Below, one piece after another: positions 1 to 5,359 of a DNA stretch of 5,359 nucleotides. Each line of letters begins with the position of its first letter. Position 1 is the stretch's first letter. The position numbers were made by a program, and so were the translations under genes. The notes below the pieces were generated by a model. It was not told where the DNA came from. It made no database searches and worked only from the letters and a program-made list of their open reading frames with translations. This DNA comes from an uncultured Limnohabitans sp. GTDB taxonomy: Bacteria > Pseudomonadota > Gammaproteobacteria > Burkholderiales > Burkholderiaceae_C. Location of the stretch: the NCBI RefSeq assembly GCF_937889215.1, contig NZ_CALBEX010000023.1, forward strand, positions 1 through 5,359, read 5' to 3'.

Positions 1-302
1 AAGGTGGGGGCCTGGCCATACACCTTGCTCACGTCTTGCGCCGTGATCGTCAGGGGCGCGGGCGTGACCGTCAACGCACCGTTTACGTAACTGATGGTGT
101 AGTTGGCAGCGTTAAATGTGCCGCCTGTGGCGTTGCTGGCGACGATGGCATAGGGGCTACCGGCCACGCCGGCAGTGGCTGCTTGCCCATCACTGGCCAG
201 GGTCACGCTGCCCACTGTCTCACCGTTCACCAGCCCTGAAGTCGTGAAACCTGCTGATTGAAAAGTAGCCCCATACGCCTTGATGGCGTTTGGCTCGGTG
301 AT
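1..302 (-). repeat. Start of MBG (YGX-type) tandem modules in TpsA (codon 783 to edge)
   Basis: One full module (residues 783-862) opens with ITEPNAIKAYGATF and contains the typical FTTSGLVNGETVGSVTL, GSPYAI, GGTFNAANYTI and GALTVTP signatures. The next begins directly at 863 with PAPLTITAQDVSKVYGQAP. The equivalent lysines (790 and 875) are 85 residues apart, which gives the module length. A related YDG module lies just before (about 701-780). Such modules occur in long tandem series in adhesin stalks, so more copies are expected to the left of the window; that is inference. Confidence 0.82.
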
Positions 303-2648
303 GGTCAGTGCCTGCGCCGTGATGTCGGCTCGGGTCTGGTAGGTGCCCGCAGTGGCATCGGCTGCGGCAAACAAATCGTAGGCTGCATTTGAGAAAGTAG
401 ACGCATACGTGATGACTTTGTCCGTGCCCACATGTTGGGTGTCAAAGTTGGCCAGACTGACCGACCCCAAGACCACCGGCGGCTGCACGGCCGTCACATC
501 GGGCAACAAGCCGCTCACCGTGGCCGCAGTGGTGCCGTCGTACACCTTGTTGTCACCCTTGCCAAACACCCAGGCTTTGGCATCGAGCGTGCCAGCACCC
601 GTCAAATTGGCATCGTAGGCCACCACTTCGGTGCTGGTGCTGGCGTAATTCACCGGGTTGAATCGGATGCTCAGCTGGCCTGTGGTGATGGTCAAGCAGT
701 TGCTGCCGCAGGTGATGGCCACGGTACCTGCTGCTGCACCGGGACCGGTGCCGTCGTTGTCGGCCCGCAGCACCATATTCCCTGTCGTGATCGTAGACGC
801 AGCACTGATGGTCACGTTGCCACCCGCCACCGCTTGCAAGTTGCCGGTGGTGATGGTCGTTGCAGCATTGATGTTGACGTCTTGTGCCGCGGTGAAGCCC
901 AGTTGGCCTGTGGTCGTGGTGATGGCTGCACCCGCCGCCACATTCACATGGCGCCCAGCGATCAACGCCAAACTGCTGTCGGTGCCGGTGGCTGTGATGG
1001 CTTGATTCACATTCACATCACGTTCAGCGTTCATGGTAAGCGTGGTGGCGGCTGACCAGGTCAGCGCTGCGCTGAGAGTGATGTCACCCGAGCCCGAGCC
1101 GCTCAAGCCAGTGTTTTCGGTGCTCACCGTGACGTTGCTGGCGTTCAAAGCGGTCACCAAATCGGCCACGTTGACGTTAGCGGCACTGACCCCCGAGTTC
1201 GGTGCAAACACCCCACCAGTAGCCGTGGCATCGGTGGTCGCCGCGCCAGAAATAGTGATGTCCGCCGGGTCGAGCAGCCAGGTGCCGATTTGCCCAAGCG
1301 GTGCGCGTGTGTCCACCTGCAGCCCCGCCACATCCAGCCATTGGCCAGAGGTTTCGATCAAGCCGCCATCGCCACCTTTTGCCCCCCCGCGCGCCGACAC
1401 CTGGCCCAGCGCCCGTGTGCTGCCATCGGACCACAACACCACCTGCCCGCCATCGCCCTGCTCGCGGGCATTGGCCTCGATGGTGGCACCCGCGCTCATG
1501 TACACCGCTTGGGCATGTGGCACAGCCGGGTCGCGGCCTTGGTAACCACCACCGATCAAGACCTGGCCACCGCCTTCGCCGCCCGAGGCCAAGATGTGCG
1601 CATCGAACAGGCCCACTTGGTGGCCTGTGGCCAGCACGCGACCAGCCTTTTGTCCAGGCCCGGCGCTCACGTCCAGCGTGCCCCCGAGCCTCACAGTGCC
1701 GTTGTCCATGCTGCCCAGCAAAACGATGGTGCCTTGCCGGTTTTCCAACGTCTGCGCCCGGACCACGCCGGTGTTGTTCACCGCATTGGCCAGCAAGTTG
1801 CCCGCCGCCTGGGTGCTCATGAGCACCTGGCCGCCGTCGGCTTGCAGCAGGCCGCCATTGCTCAGCAAGGCATCAGCCACCCCTTGGTCCACGCGCACGT
1901 TCAACAACTGCTCGCCCAACAGGTCCAGTGTCATGGACTCGCCTGCGGCCAAGGCCACGCTGCCGTTGGGCGCCTGCACCGAGCCTTGGTTGTTCACACG
2001 GGCACCGAGCAAGGCCACATAACCACCTTCTGCCGCTTGCAGGGCCCCCTGGTTGACCAACTCGGCCGTGCTCGGGCCCGAGAACTGGTAGCGCCCAGCC
2101 ATGAAATCGCCATCGGTGATGTTCAGGGTCGAGGCCACCAGCCCCCCTACATTCACCGAGGCACCAGACCCAAACAAGATGCCATTCGGGTTGACCAAGA
2201 ACACCTGCCCGTTGGCCGACATGCGGCCCAGAATAGCCGAGGGGTCGGCACCGATCACCCGGTTCAGTGCCACCGAACCGCTGCCGGGCTGCACAAACTG
2301 CACCGATTGACCGGCTGCAATGCCAAAGCTTTGCCAGTTGATCGCCACATTCGGGGTGGATTGCGTGATGGTCATCTGCCCAGGTGCTTGGGTAATGCTG
2401 GCACTGCCAGCACTGACCACCCCACCGGTGGGCGTGGCCATCGCCAGGCCACCCCAGGCCAGCATCAAGGCCAGCGACAACTGCCGACAGTGCCCCAAGC
2501 CCATGGCGCTTGCCCCAAGCGCTGTATCGCGCGTTGACTTGGATGCCGTTGGCGATGATGCAGATCGGCCTTTCGCACATGCGTATTCAGAAGTAGCCAC
2601 GCAAGTGCCGGCGCTAGGGCTCCAGATAGATCGGTAAATTCGGTTCAT
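1..2648 (-). CDS. TpsA exoprotein: filamentous-haemagglutinin/HMW1-like adhesin with YDG and MBG modules, 3' end outside the window
   Basis: Large surface adhesin of a two-partner secretion system. The frame opens with ATG at 2648 and stays open for 882 codons to the window edge, so the product is longer than 882 residues. Residues 1-71 are an ESPR signal peptide (begins MNRIYRSIW; hydrophobic core 57-70; likely cleavage after AMA at 71). From about 80 lies the secretion domain, with NWQSFGIAAGQSVQF (104-118), ALNRV (127-131) and NPNGILFG (153-160), very like the HMW1/FHA N-terminal domain. A glycine-rich beta-helix follows, with GGQVVLWSDG near 401-409 and GTWLLDPADITI at 455-466. Short beta rungs span 545-632, a YDG module starts near KVYDGTT (about 701-707), one MBG (YGX-type) module spans about 783-862, and a second starts at 863. 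It lies 72 bases after its transporter gene. The family call is very secure; the ligand is unknown, and repeat modules probably continue beyond the edge. Confidence 0.96.
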   Translation of the reverse strand, partial: MNRIYRSIWSPSAGTCVATSEYACAKGRSASSPTASKSTRDTALGASAMGLGHCRQLSLALMLAWGGLAMATPTGGVVSAGSASITQAPGQMTITQSTPNVAINWQSFGIAAGQSVQFVQPGSGSVALNRVIGADPSAILGRMSANGQVFLVNPNGILFGSGASVNVGGLVASTLNITDGDFMAGRYQFSGPSTAELVNQGALQAAEGGYVALLGARVNNQGSVQAPNGSVALAAGESMTLDLLGEQLLNVRVDQGVADALLSNGGLLQADGGQVLMSTQAAGNLLANAVNNTGVVRAQTLENRQGTIVLLGSMDNGTVRLGGTLDVSAGPGQKAGRVLATGHQVGLFDAHILASGGEGGGQVLIGGGYQGRDPAVPHAQAVYMSAGATIEANAREQGDGGQVVLWSDGSTRALGQVSARGGAKGGDGGLIETSGQWLDVAGLQVDTRAPLGQIGTWLLDPADITISGAATTDATATGGVFAPNSGVSAANVNVADLVTALNASNVTVSTENTGLSGSGSGDITLSAALTWSAATTLTMNAERDVNVNQAITATGTDSSLALIAGRHVNVAAGAAITTTTGQLGFTAAQDVNINAATTITTGNLQAVAGGNVTISAASTITTGNMVLRADNDGTGPGAAAGTVAITCGSNCLTITTGQLSIRFNPVNYASTSTEVVAYDANLTGAGTLDAKAWVFGKGDNKVYDGTTAATVSGLLPDVTAVQPPVVLGSVSLANFDTQHVGTDKVITYASTFSNAAYDLFAAADATAGTYQTRADITAQALTITEPNAIKAYGATFQSAGFTTSGLVNGETVGSVTLASDGQAATAGVAGSPYAIVASNATGGTFNAANYTISYVNGALTVTPAPLTITAQDVSKVYGQAPT
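753..1016 (-). repeat. Tandem beta-helix rungs in TpsA (codons 545-632)
   Basis: Four imperfect consecutive units of about 21-23 residues start at V545, V568, V591 and V612. Each begins with a VNV, VNI or VTI strand, then a short Ala/Thr stretch, then an ITxTG, ITTTTG or ITTG turn and a second strand ending in a small polar turn (GRH, AQD, GGN, ADND). An ITTGQL copy recurs at 654-659. The period fits one coil of a right-handed parallel beta-helix, as expected for a TPS passenger. The units are similar at protein level and have diverged in DNA. Confidence 0.7.
2436..2648 (-). other. ESPR extended signal peptide region of TpsA (codons 1-71)
   Basis: The first 71 residues have the two-part layout of the extended signal peptides found on large type V secreted proteins. 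Residues 1-28 match the ESPR pattern (MNRIYRSIW start, a GTxVATSE segment at 14-21, then a basic AKGR at 25-28). A linker leads to a standard Sec n-region and a hydrophobic stretch (LSLALML, 57-63, then AWGGLAMA). The most likely signal-peptidase site is after AMA at 69-71, before TPTGG. The ESPR is known in this family to slow inner-membrane translocation and keep the protein unfolded in the periplasm. Residue 16 is Cys where the usual ESPR has Trp. Confidence 0.88.
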
Positions 2649-2655
2649 GACAAAG

Positions 2656-2660
2656 TCCTT
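2656..2660 (-). promoter_or_regulatory. Ribosome binding site of tpsA
   Basis: On the minus strand AAGGA lies seven bases before the ATG at 2648. Together with the perfect ESPR beginning directly at that ATG, this fixes the tpsA start. The 72-base gap to tpsB shows no convincing terminator, so translation probably reinitiates on a shared message. Confidence 0.8.
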
Positions 2661-2720
2661 GGTATCAGTTGGGCACGCAATGTGCAAATGGGGTTCGGGC
2701 GGCGTCGCGTTGGCCCCGTA

Positions 2721-4385
2721 TCAGAAATACTTGACAGCCTGGACCCACACGCGGCCACCTTTGTCCGGGGCGGAGAGTGCCTCTTCGCTGCCGAGCTTGC
2801 GGGCATAAAACGCCTTGACCGAAAAGTCTTGCGCCCGCGTCCAGTACACGCCCAGTCCGGCACCACTCAAGTGGCGACGCGGCTCTGCGCCCAACCACGG
2901 TTTGTGGTTGGGCTTGACCGTGCCAGCGTCGATGAACGCGGCCAGATGCACCTGACCTGTCGCACCGGCCGGCAAGGGCACTTGCTGACGCGCCTCCAGC
3001 GTCAGGAGGACACCTTCGTCGGCATAGGCCTCGCCTTCCGGGTAGGCCCGCACGCCATACATGCCGCCCAGTTCCATCTTTTCCGAGATGTCCAGATTTT
3101 TCGAAGCCATCTGCCCACTCAAGGCGGCATACACCGTCAAGCCTTCACGGACAGCCTGCACCCGCGACACAGCAAACGCCAGCTTGTTGTAATGCCCGTC
3201 GCTGCGGGCGGTCTCGGCGTCGCGCAGCCGCGCTGCGGGTGTGCGAATGTCGATGGCGCCTGCAGACCAAGCCAGCGAATAGGTGTTCAAACCACCGCCG
3301 CCCCAGCGGTCTCGCCGGTCTCCATAAAGACTGAGCACGGCCACCTGCGCTCGCTTGTCGGTCACCGAGGGCTCGGCATCCAGGCGGTCTTGAAACCTCT
3401 TGGCCTCCAGGGTCCATCCCAGGTGCAGATTGCTCTGTCGTGAACGCAACAAGGGGTAACTGCCAAACAAGGTGGCAATTCGCGCATGCCCATGCGCTTG
3501 CAGGCTTTCAAATTCGTGACCAAGGCGGTAAGCCAGGTCGCTGTAGGCCATGCCTGCCCGGCCCCGGCCCCATGGGGTTTGGTAAGACACTCGCCCATAG
3601 CGCAAACCCGTCCCCGAGGTGAGCAAACGCAAGCTGGCCAAGTCACCCCTGCCGCCTGGGTTGCTCCAGTTCACCGTGGCACCCACGCGGTTTTCGCCGG
3701 TATATCGGTTGCCCGCATTGTCGGCGTCTACGCTGCCGCTGATGCGGTCTTCGGGCTTGACGTGAACCACCAAATCCGACAAACCCAAAGTGGCGCCGGG
3801 CACCAGGGTGGATCGCACTTGCACGCCCGGCACATCCGACAGCAAAAGCAAGCGCTCTTCCAGCGGCGCCAGTGCGATCACGTCGCCTTCATTCAGACCT
3901 GCCAGCACATCCAGCGGCACTTGGCTGTCCAGGCGGCTGCTGTTGTTCAGTGTCACTTGGCCGTATTGCCCTTCCAGCACGGCCATGGTGACCACGCCGT
4001 CCCGGATTTCTTGAGCGGGCAGGTAGGCACGGGCCACAAGGTAGCCGTTTTGCCGATAGTGCTGCGAAATGCGCTGCGCCATGGCTTGAAGCGTCTGCAA
4101 ACTTTGTGCATGACCGGGTTCAAAACCCGCCACTTGCCAGAGGACTGCATCGGTGTAAACGCTGGACCCGCGCAGCTGCAAACGCTCGACTTGAAACACC
4201 GTGGCTCCGGCAGGCGTCTCGGGCATCACGGGCAAGGGTTTGACCGTGACAGGTGCCAAGGGACTGGCGGTGCTGGGGACGGTGGGCACTTGCTGCAACT
4301 GCCCACCTGCGCTGGGCAAGGTCTGGGCCCAGCCCGTTTGTGCCACCAGCAACAACAAGCAAGGCGACCATATTTTTTTGAGCAT
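2721..4385 (-). CDS. TpsB outer-membrane transporter of the two-partner secretion system (FhaC/ShlB/HmwB family, Omp85 superfamily)
   Basis: Secretes and folds the adjacent TpsA across the outer membrane. The 554-residue protein has the usual family length. Residues 1-20 are a signal peptide (LKK, then CLLLLVA, cleavage near GWA/Q). Residues 21-62 are a proline-rich linker with a short SAGGQLQQ stretch where FhaC carries its plug helix H1. Two POTRA domains follow (about 63-138 and 139-212), the first with FQVERLQLRG and the YRQNGYLVARAYLP segment. The barrel runs from about 213 to the end. Conserved motifs include VRAYPEGEAYADEG (445-458, the L6 lid motif, with Ala where VRGY/F has Gly) and FIDAG (484-488). 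The chain ends in VKYF, a terminal Phe as expected for BAM insertion. The ATG at 4385 was chosen over 4391 and 4478 because GAAGGA sits six bases upstream and the signal peptide begins there. Cotranscription with tpsA is likely. Confidence 0.96.
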   Translation of the reverse strand: MLKKIWSPCLLLLVAQTGWAQTLPSAGGQLQQVPTVPSTASPLAPVTVKPLPVMPETPAGATVFQVERLQLRGSSVYTDAVLWQVAGFEPGHAQSLQTLQAMAQRISQHYRQNGYLVARAYLPAQEIRDGVVTMAVLEGQYGQVTLNNSSRLDSQVPLDVLAGLNEGDVIALAPLEERLLLLSDVPGVQVRSTLVPGATLGLSDLVVHVKPEDRISGSVDADNAGNRYTGENRVGATVNWSNPGGRGDLASLRLLTSGTGLRYGRVSYQTPWGRGRAGMAYSDLAYRLGHEFESLQAHGHARIATLFGSYPLLRSRQSNLHLGWTLEAKRFQDRLDAEPSVTDKRAQVAVLSLYGDRRDRWGGGGLNTYSLAWSAGAIDIRTPAARLRDAETARSDGHYNKLAFAVSRVQAVREGLTVYAALSGQMASKNLDISEKMELGGMYGVRAYPEGEAYADEGVLLTLEARQQVPLPAGATGQVHLAAFIDAGTVKPNHKPWLGAEPRRHLSGAGLGVYWTRAQDFSVKAFYARKLGSEEALSAPDKGGRVWVQAVKYF

Positions 4386-4391
4386 GTGCAT

Positions 4392-4397
4392 TCCTTC
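4392..4397 (-). promoter_or_regulatory. Ribosome binding site of tpsB
   Basis: GAAGGA on the minus strand ends six bases before the ATG at 4385. The other in-frame ATG at 4391 touches this motif and would have no usable spacing. The longer frame back to 4478 would add 31 residues in front of an otherwise ideal signal peptide, so it is unlikely to be translated. Confidence 0.75.
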
Positions 4398-4657
4398 GTT
4401 GGGGTCCCTTGCATCAAAGAGACAGGCTTTGGAGGATGCCGGGGACAACCAGTTCTGTCGGTTCGTTGCTGCACACAATCGATGCGCTGAGCCAACTCTG
4501 CGCCCCCCCTACGTCAGGTTTTACCTTTCAAAACGCGGCCAGTTTCCTTGTGGGTGAAGGTGTACAGTTCAGCCCAGCCAGCGCCTTTTGGTCTTTTGCA
4601 CTTGCGCTGCAACGATTGCTTTTTTGCACACTTCTTCACCCGGCTACCTGACCAAAC

Positions 4658-4664
4658 AGGAAAG
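4658..4664 (+). promoter_or_regulatory. Candidate ribosome binding site of the methyltransferase gene
   Basis: AGGAAAG lies ten bases before the GTG at 4675. The spacing is slightly long but this is the only purine-rich Shine-Dalgarno-like sequence close to the point where family-like protein sequence (VDDLFIRSLL) begins. It supports, without proving, the GTG start. Confidence 0.45.
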
Positions 4665-4674
4665 CATTGCGGTT

Positions 4675-5340
4675 GTGGGCGTGGACGACTTGTTCATCCG
4701 CTCCCTGCTCGACAAAAACCAGTTCCATGACCCGCTCGACGAGGCCCTGAATTTGGGCATTTCTTCGGCCACTTGGCCATTGTTCGGCTTGCTCTGGCCT
4801 TCAGGGCAGCGCATGGCCGAGCGCATGGCGCTGCGCCCCGTGTCGAGGGAGCGCATTTTGGAAATTGGCTGTGGCCTGGGTCTGGCCAGTTTGGTAGCGC
4901 ACCGGCGCGGGGCCACGGTCACGGCCAGTGACTGCCACCCTTTGGCACACGCTTTTTTGGACGAAAACACTCGCCTGAATGGCCTGCCGCTGATCACCTA
5001 CCGCCATGGTTTATGGGGCCGTGCGGCTTTGCGTGAAGACGGTTTACCGGTGCTCACGCAGGCGCAAGATGCGGCGGTGATCGGGCTGTTTGACCTGATT
5101 GTGGGCAGCGACATTTTGTACGAGCGCGATGACGAAGGCGCGCTGGCCAGCTTCATCGATGCCCATGCGGCCGCCCGCTCTGAAATCTGGGTGGTGGACC
5201 CCAACCGAGGCAACCGTGCGGCTTTTCACAAGCACATGGCGCGAGCGGGTTTTGCCTTGCACGAGCAGGTGCTGGACTTGCCCGCACATGACGGCCACGA
5301 GGCGTACAAGGGGCGGATGCTGACCTACACCCGGGGCTGA
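4675..5340 (+). CDS. Class I SAM-dependent methyltransferase, lysine methyltransferase (Methyltransf_16)-like
   Basis: Cytoplasmic methyltransferase with a Rossmann-type SAM-binding fold; no signal peptide or membrane segment is visible. Counting from GTG 4675 (221 residues), motif I is ILEIGCGLGLASL at 61-73, the acidic residue that should bind the SAM ribose is in ASDCHP (Asp 86), and the motif IV region is FDLIVGSDILYER at 139-151. WVVDPNRGNR follows at 172-181 and a YKGRMLTY strand ends the protein. The preceding SSATWPLFGLLWPSG resembles the segment before motif I in protein lysine methyltransferases of the METTL20/21 type. The substrate is unknown. The frame is open back to a TTG at 4588, but that start lacks a ribosome binding site and would add a Cys/Ala-rich leader unlike the family; GTG 4681 is another option. 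It is divergent from the secretion genes and nothing shows a functional link to them. Confidence 0.88.
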   Translation: MGVDDLFIRSLLDKNQFHDPLDEALNLGISSATWPLFGLLWPSGQRMAERMALRPVSRERILEIGCGLGLASLVAHRRGATVTASDCHPLAHAFLDENTRLNGLPLITYRHGLWGRAALREDGLPVLTQAQDAAVIGLFDLIVGSDILYERDDEGALASFIDAHAAARSEIWVVDPNRGNRAAFHKHMARAGFALHEQVLDLPAHDGHEAYKGRMLTYTRG

Positions 5341-5359
5341 GTGGTCTGCAGGGGCGGAT

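Larger units (their letters stand above)
4386..4674. other. Divergent intergenic region between tpsB and the methyltransferase gene
   Basis: These 289 bases separate two genes that point away from each other, so promoters for both should lie here. I looked for -10/-35 pairs on both strands and found only weak candidates, such as TTGAAA on the minus strand near 4526-4532 and TACAGT on the plus strand at 4563, neither with a good partner. There is a run of seven C at 4503-4509. Overlapping four-base inverted repeats (TTGC-GCT-GCAA and GCAA-CGA-TTGC) lie around 4602-4619, followed by six T to 4625. No tRNA, insertion sequence or riboswitch is apparent. Confidence 0.6.

Noticed and set aside
545..1020. 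CRISPR-like array suggested by recurring ACCACAGG/CCTGTGGT words
   Set aside because: The recurring words encode the ITTG turn of beta-helix rungs; spacing varies (about 63-100 bases), copies are diverged, and the coding frame is unbroken.
1290..2537. A 415-codon plus-strand open frame opposite tpsA
   Set aside because: Its translation is rich in His, Gln, Arg and Ala with no recognisable motif, as expected for the antisense of a high-G+C gene. The opposite strand encodes a textbook TPS domain codon for codon.
1873..2580. A 235-codon minus-strand open frame overlapping tpsA
   Set aside because: It is in another frame of the same strand, with Trp/Gly/His-rich composition and no family signature; the tpsA frame gives the ESPR, NPNGILFG and related motifs.
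2649..2720. Possible terminator or attenuator between tpsB and tpsA
   Set aside because: A GGGG...CCCC pairing and a short GCAC/GTGC inverted repeat exist, but the stems are only four base pairs and no T tract follows.
4386..4478. Extension of tpsB to the upstream ATG at 4478
   Set aside because: It would place 31 mostly polar residues before a complete signal peptide, and ATG 4385 has a strong, well-spaced Shine-Dalgarno sequence.
3486..4490. A 334-codon plus-strand open frame opposite tpsB
   Set aside because: Low-complexity His/Gln/Arg-rich translation with no domain; it is fully covered by the POTRA and barrel coding sequence of TpsB on the other strand.
4602..4625. Terminator-like hairpin followed by six T in the divergent region (plus strand)
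   Set aside because: The stems are only four base pairs with three-base loops, and there is no plus-strand gene upstream that would need a terminator here.

Overview
The window carries a two-partner (type Vb) secretion locus on the minus strand and a divergently transcribed methyltransferase gene on the plus strand. G+C is high (roughly 60 % by eye), leucine is often TTG or CTG, and the large exoprotein has an ESPR-type extended signal peptide. Together these suggest a beta-proteobacterium, plausibly of the Burkholderiales/Comamonadaceae. That placement is inference from style and protein resemblance, not from a marker gene.

Layout. Positions 1-2648 (minus) are the 5' part of a very large exported adhesin gene (TpsA). 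The frame was read codon by codon from its ATG at 2648 to the left edge and has no stop in 882 codons, so the gene continues outside the window. It encodes, in order: an ESPR signal peptide, a secretion (TPS/haemagglutination-activity) domain closely resembling that of the Haemophilus HMW1 adhesin, a glycine-rich beta-helix segment ending in a GTWLLDP motif, short beta-helix rungs, a YDG module, one complete MBG (YGX-type) module and the start of a second. Positions 2721-4385 (minus) encode the outer-membrane transporter partner (TpsB, FhaC/ShlB/HmwB family) with signal peptide, two POTRA domains, a beta-barrel and a C-terminal phenylalanine. The gene order is tpsB then tpsA, with 72 bases between them, each gene preceded by a good Shine-Dalgarno sequence; they are probably one operon.

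Positions 4386-4674 are a divergent intergenic region with no promoter that I can assign confidently. Positions 4675-5340 (plus) encode a class I SAM-dependent methyltransferase resembling the lysine methyltransferase (Methyltransf_16) group. The last 19 bases hold nothing recognisable.

How it works together: TpsA crosses the inner membrane through Sec with the help of its long signal peptide, its N-terminal secretion domain binds the periplasmic POTRA domains of TpsB, and the chain is threaded through the TpsB barrel and folds as a beta-helix with a repeat-built stalk on the cell surface. A link between the methyltransferase and the secretion pair is not shown by the sequence. I see no wholly new system here; the points of most interest are the size and modular architecture of the adhesin, a possible HMW1-like pro-piece, and a few unusual residues.
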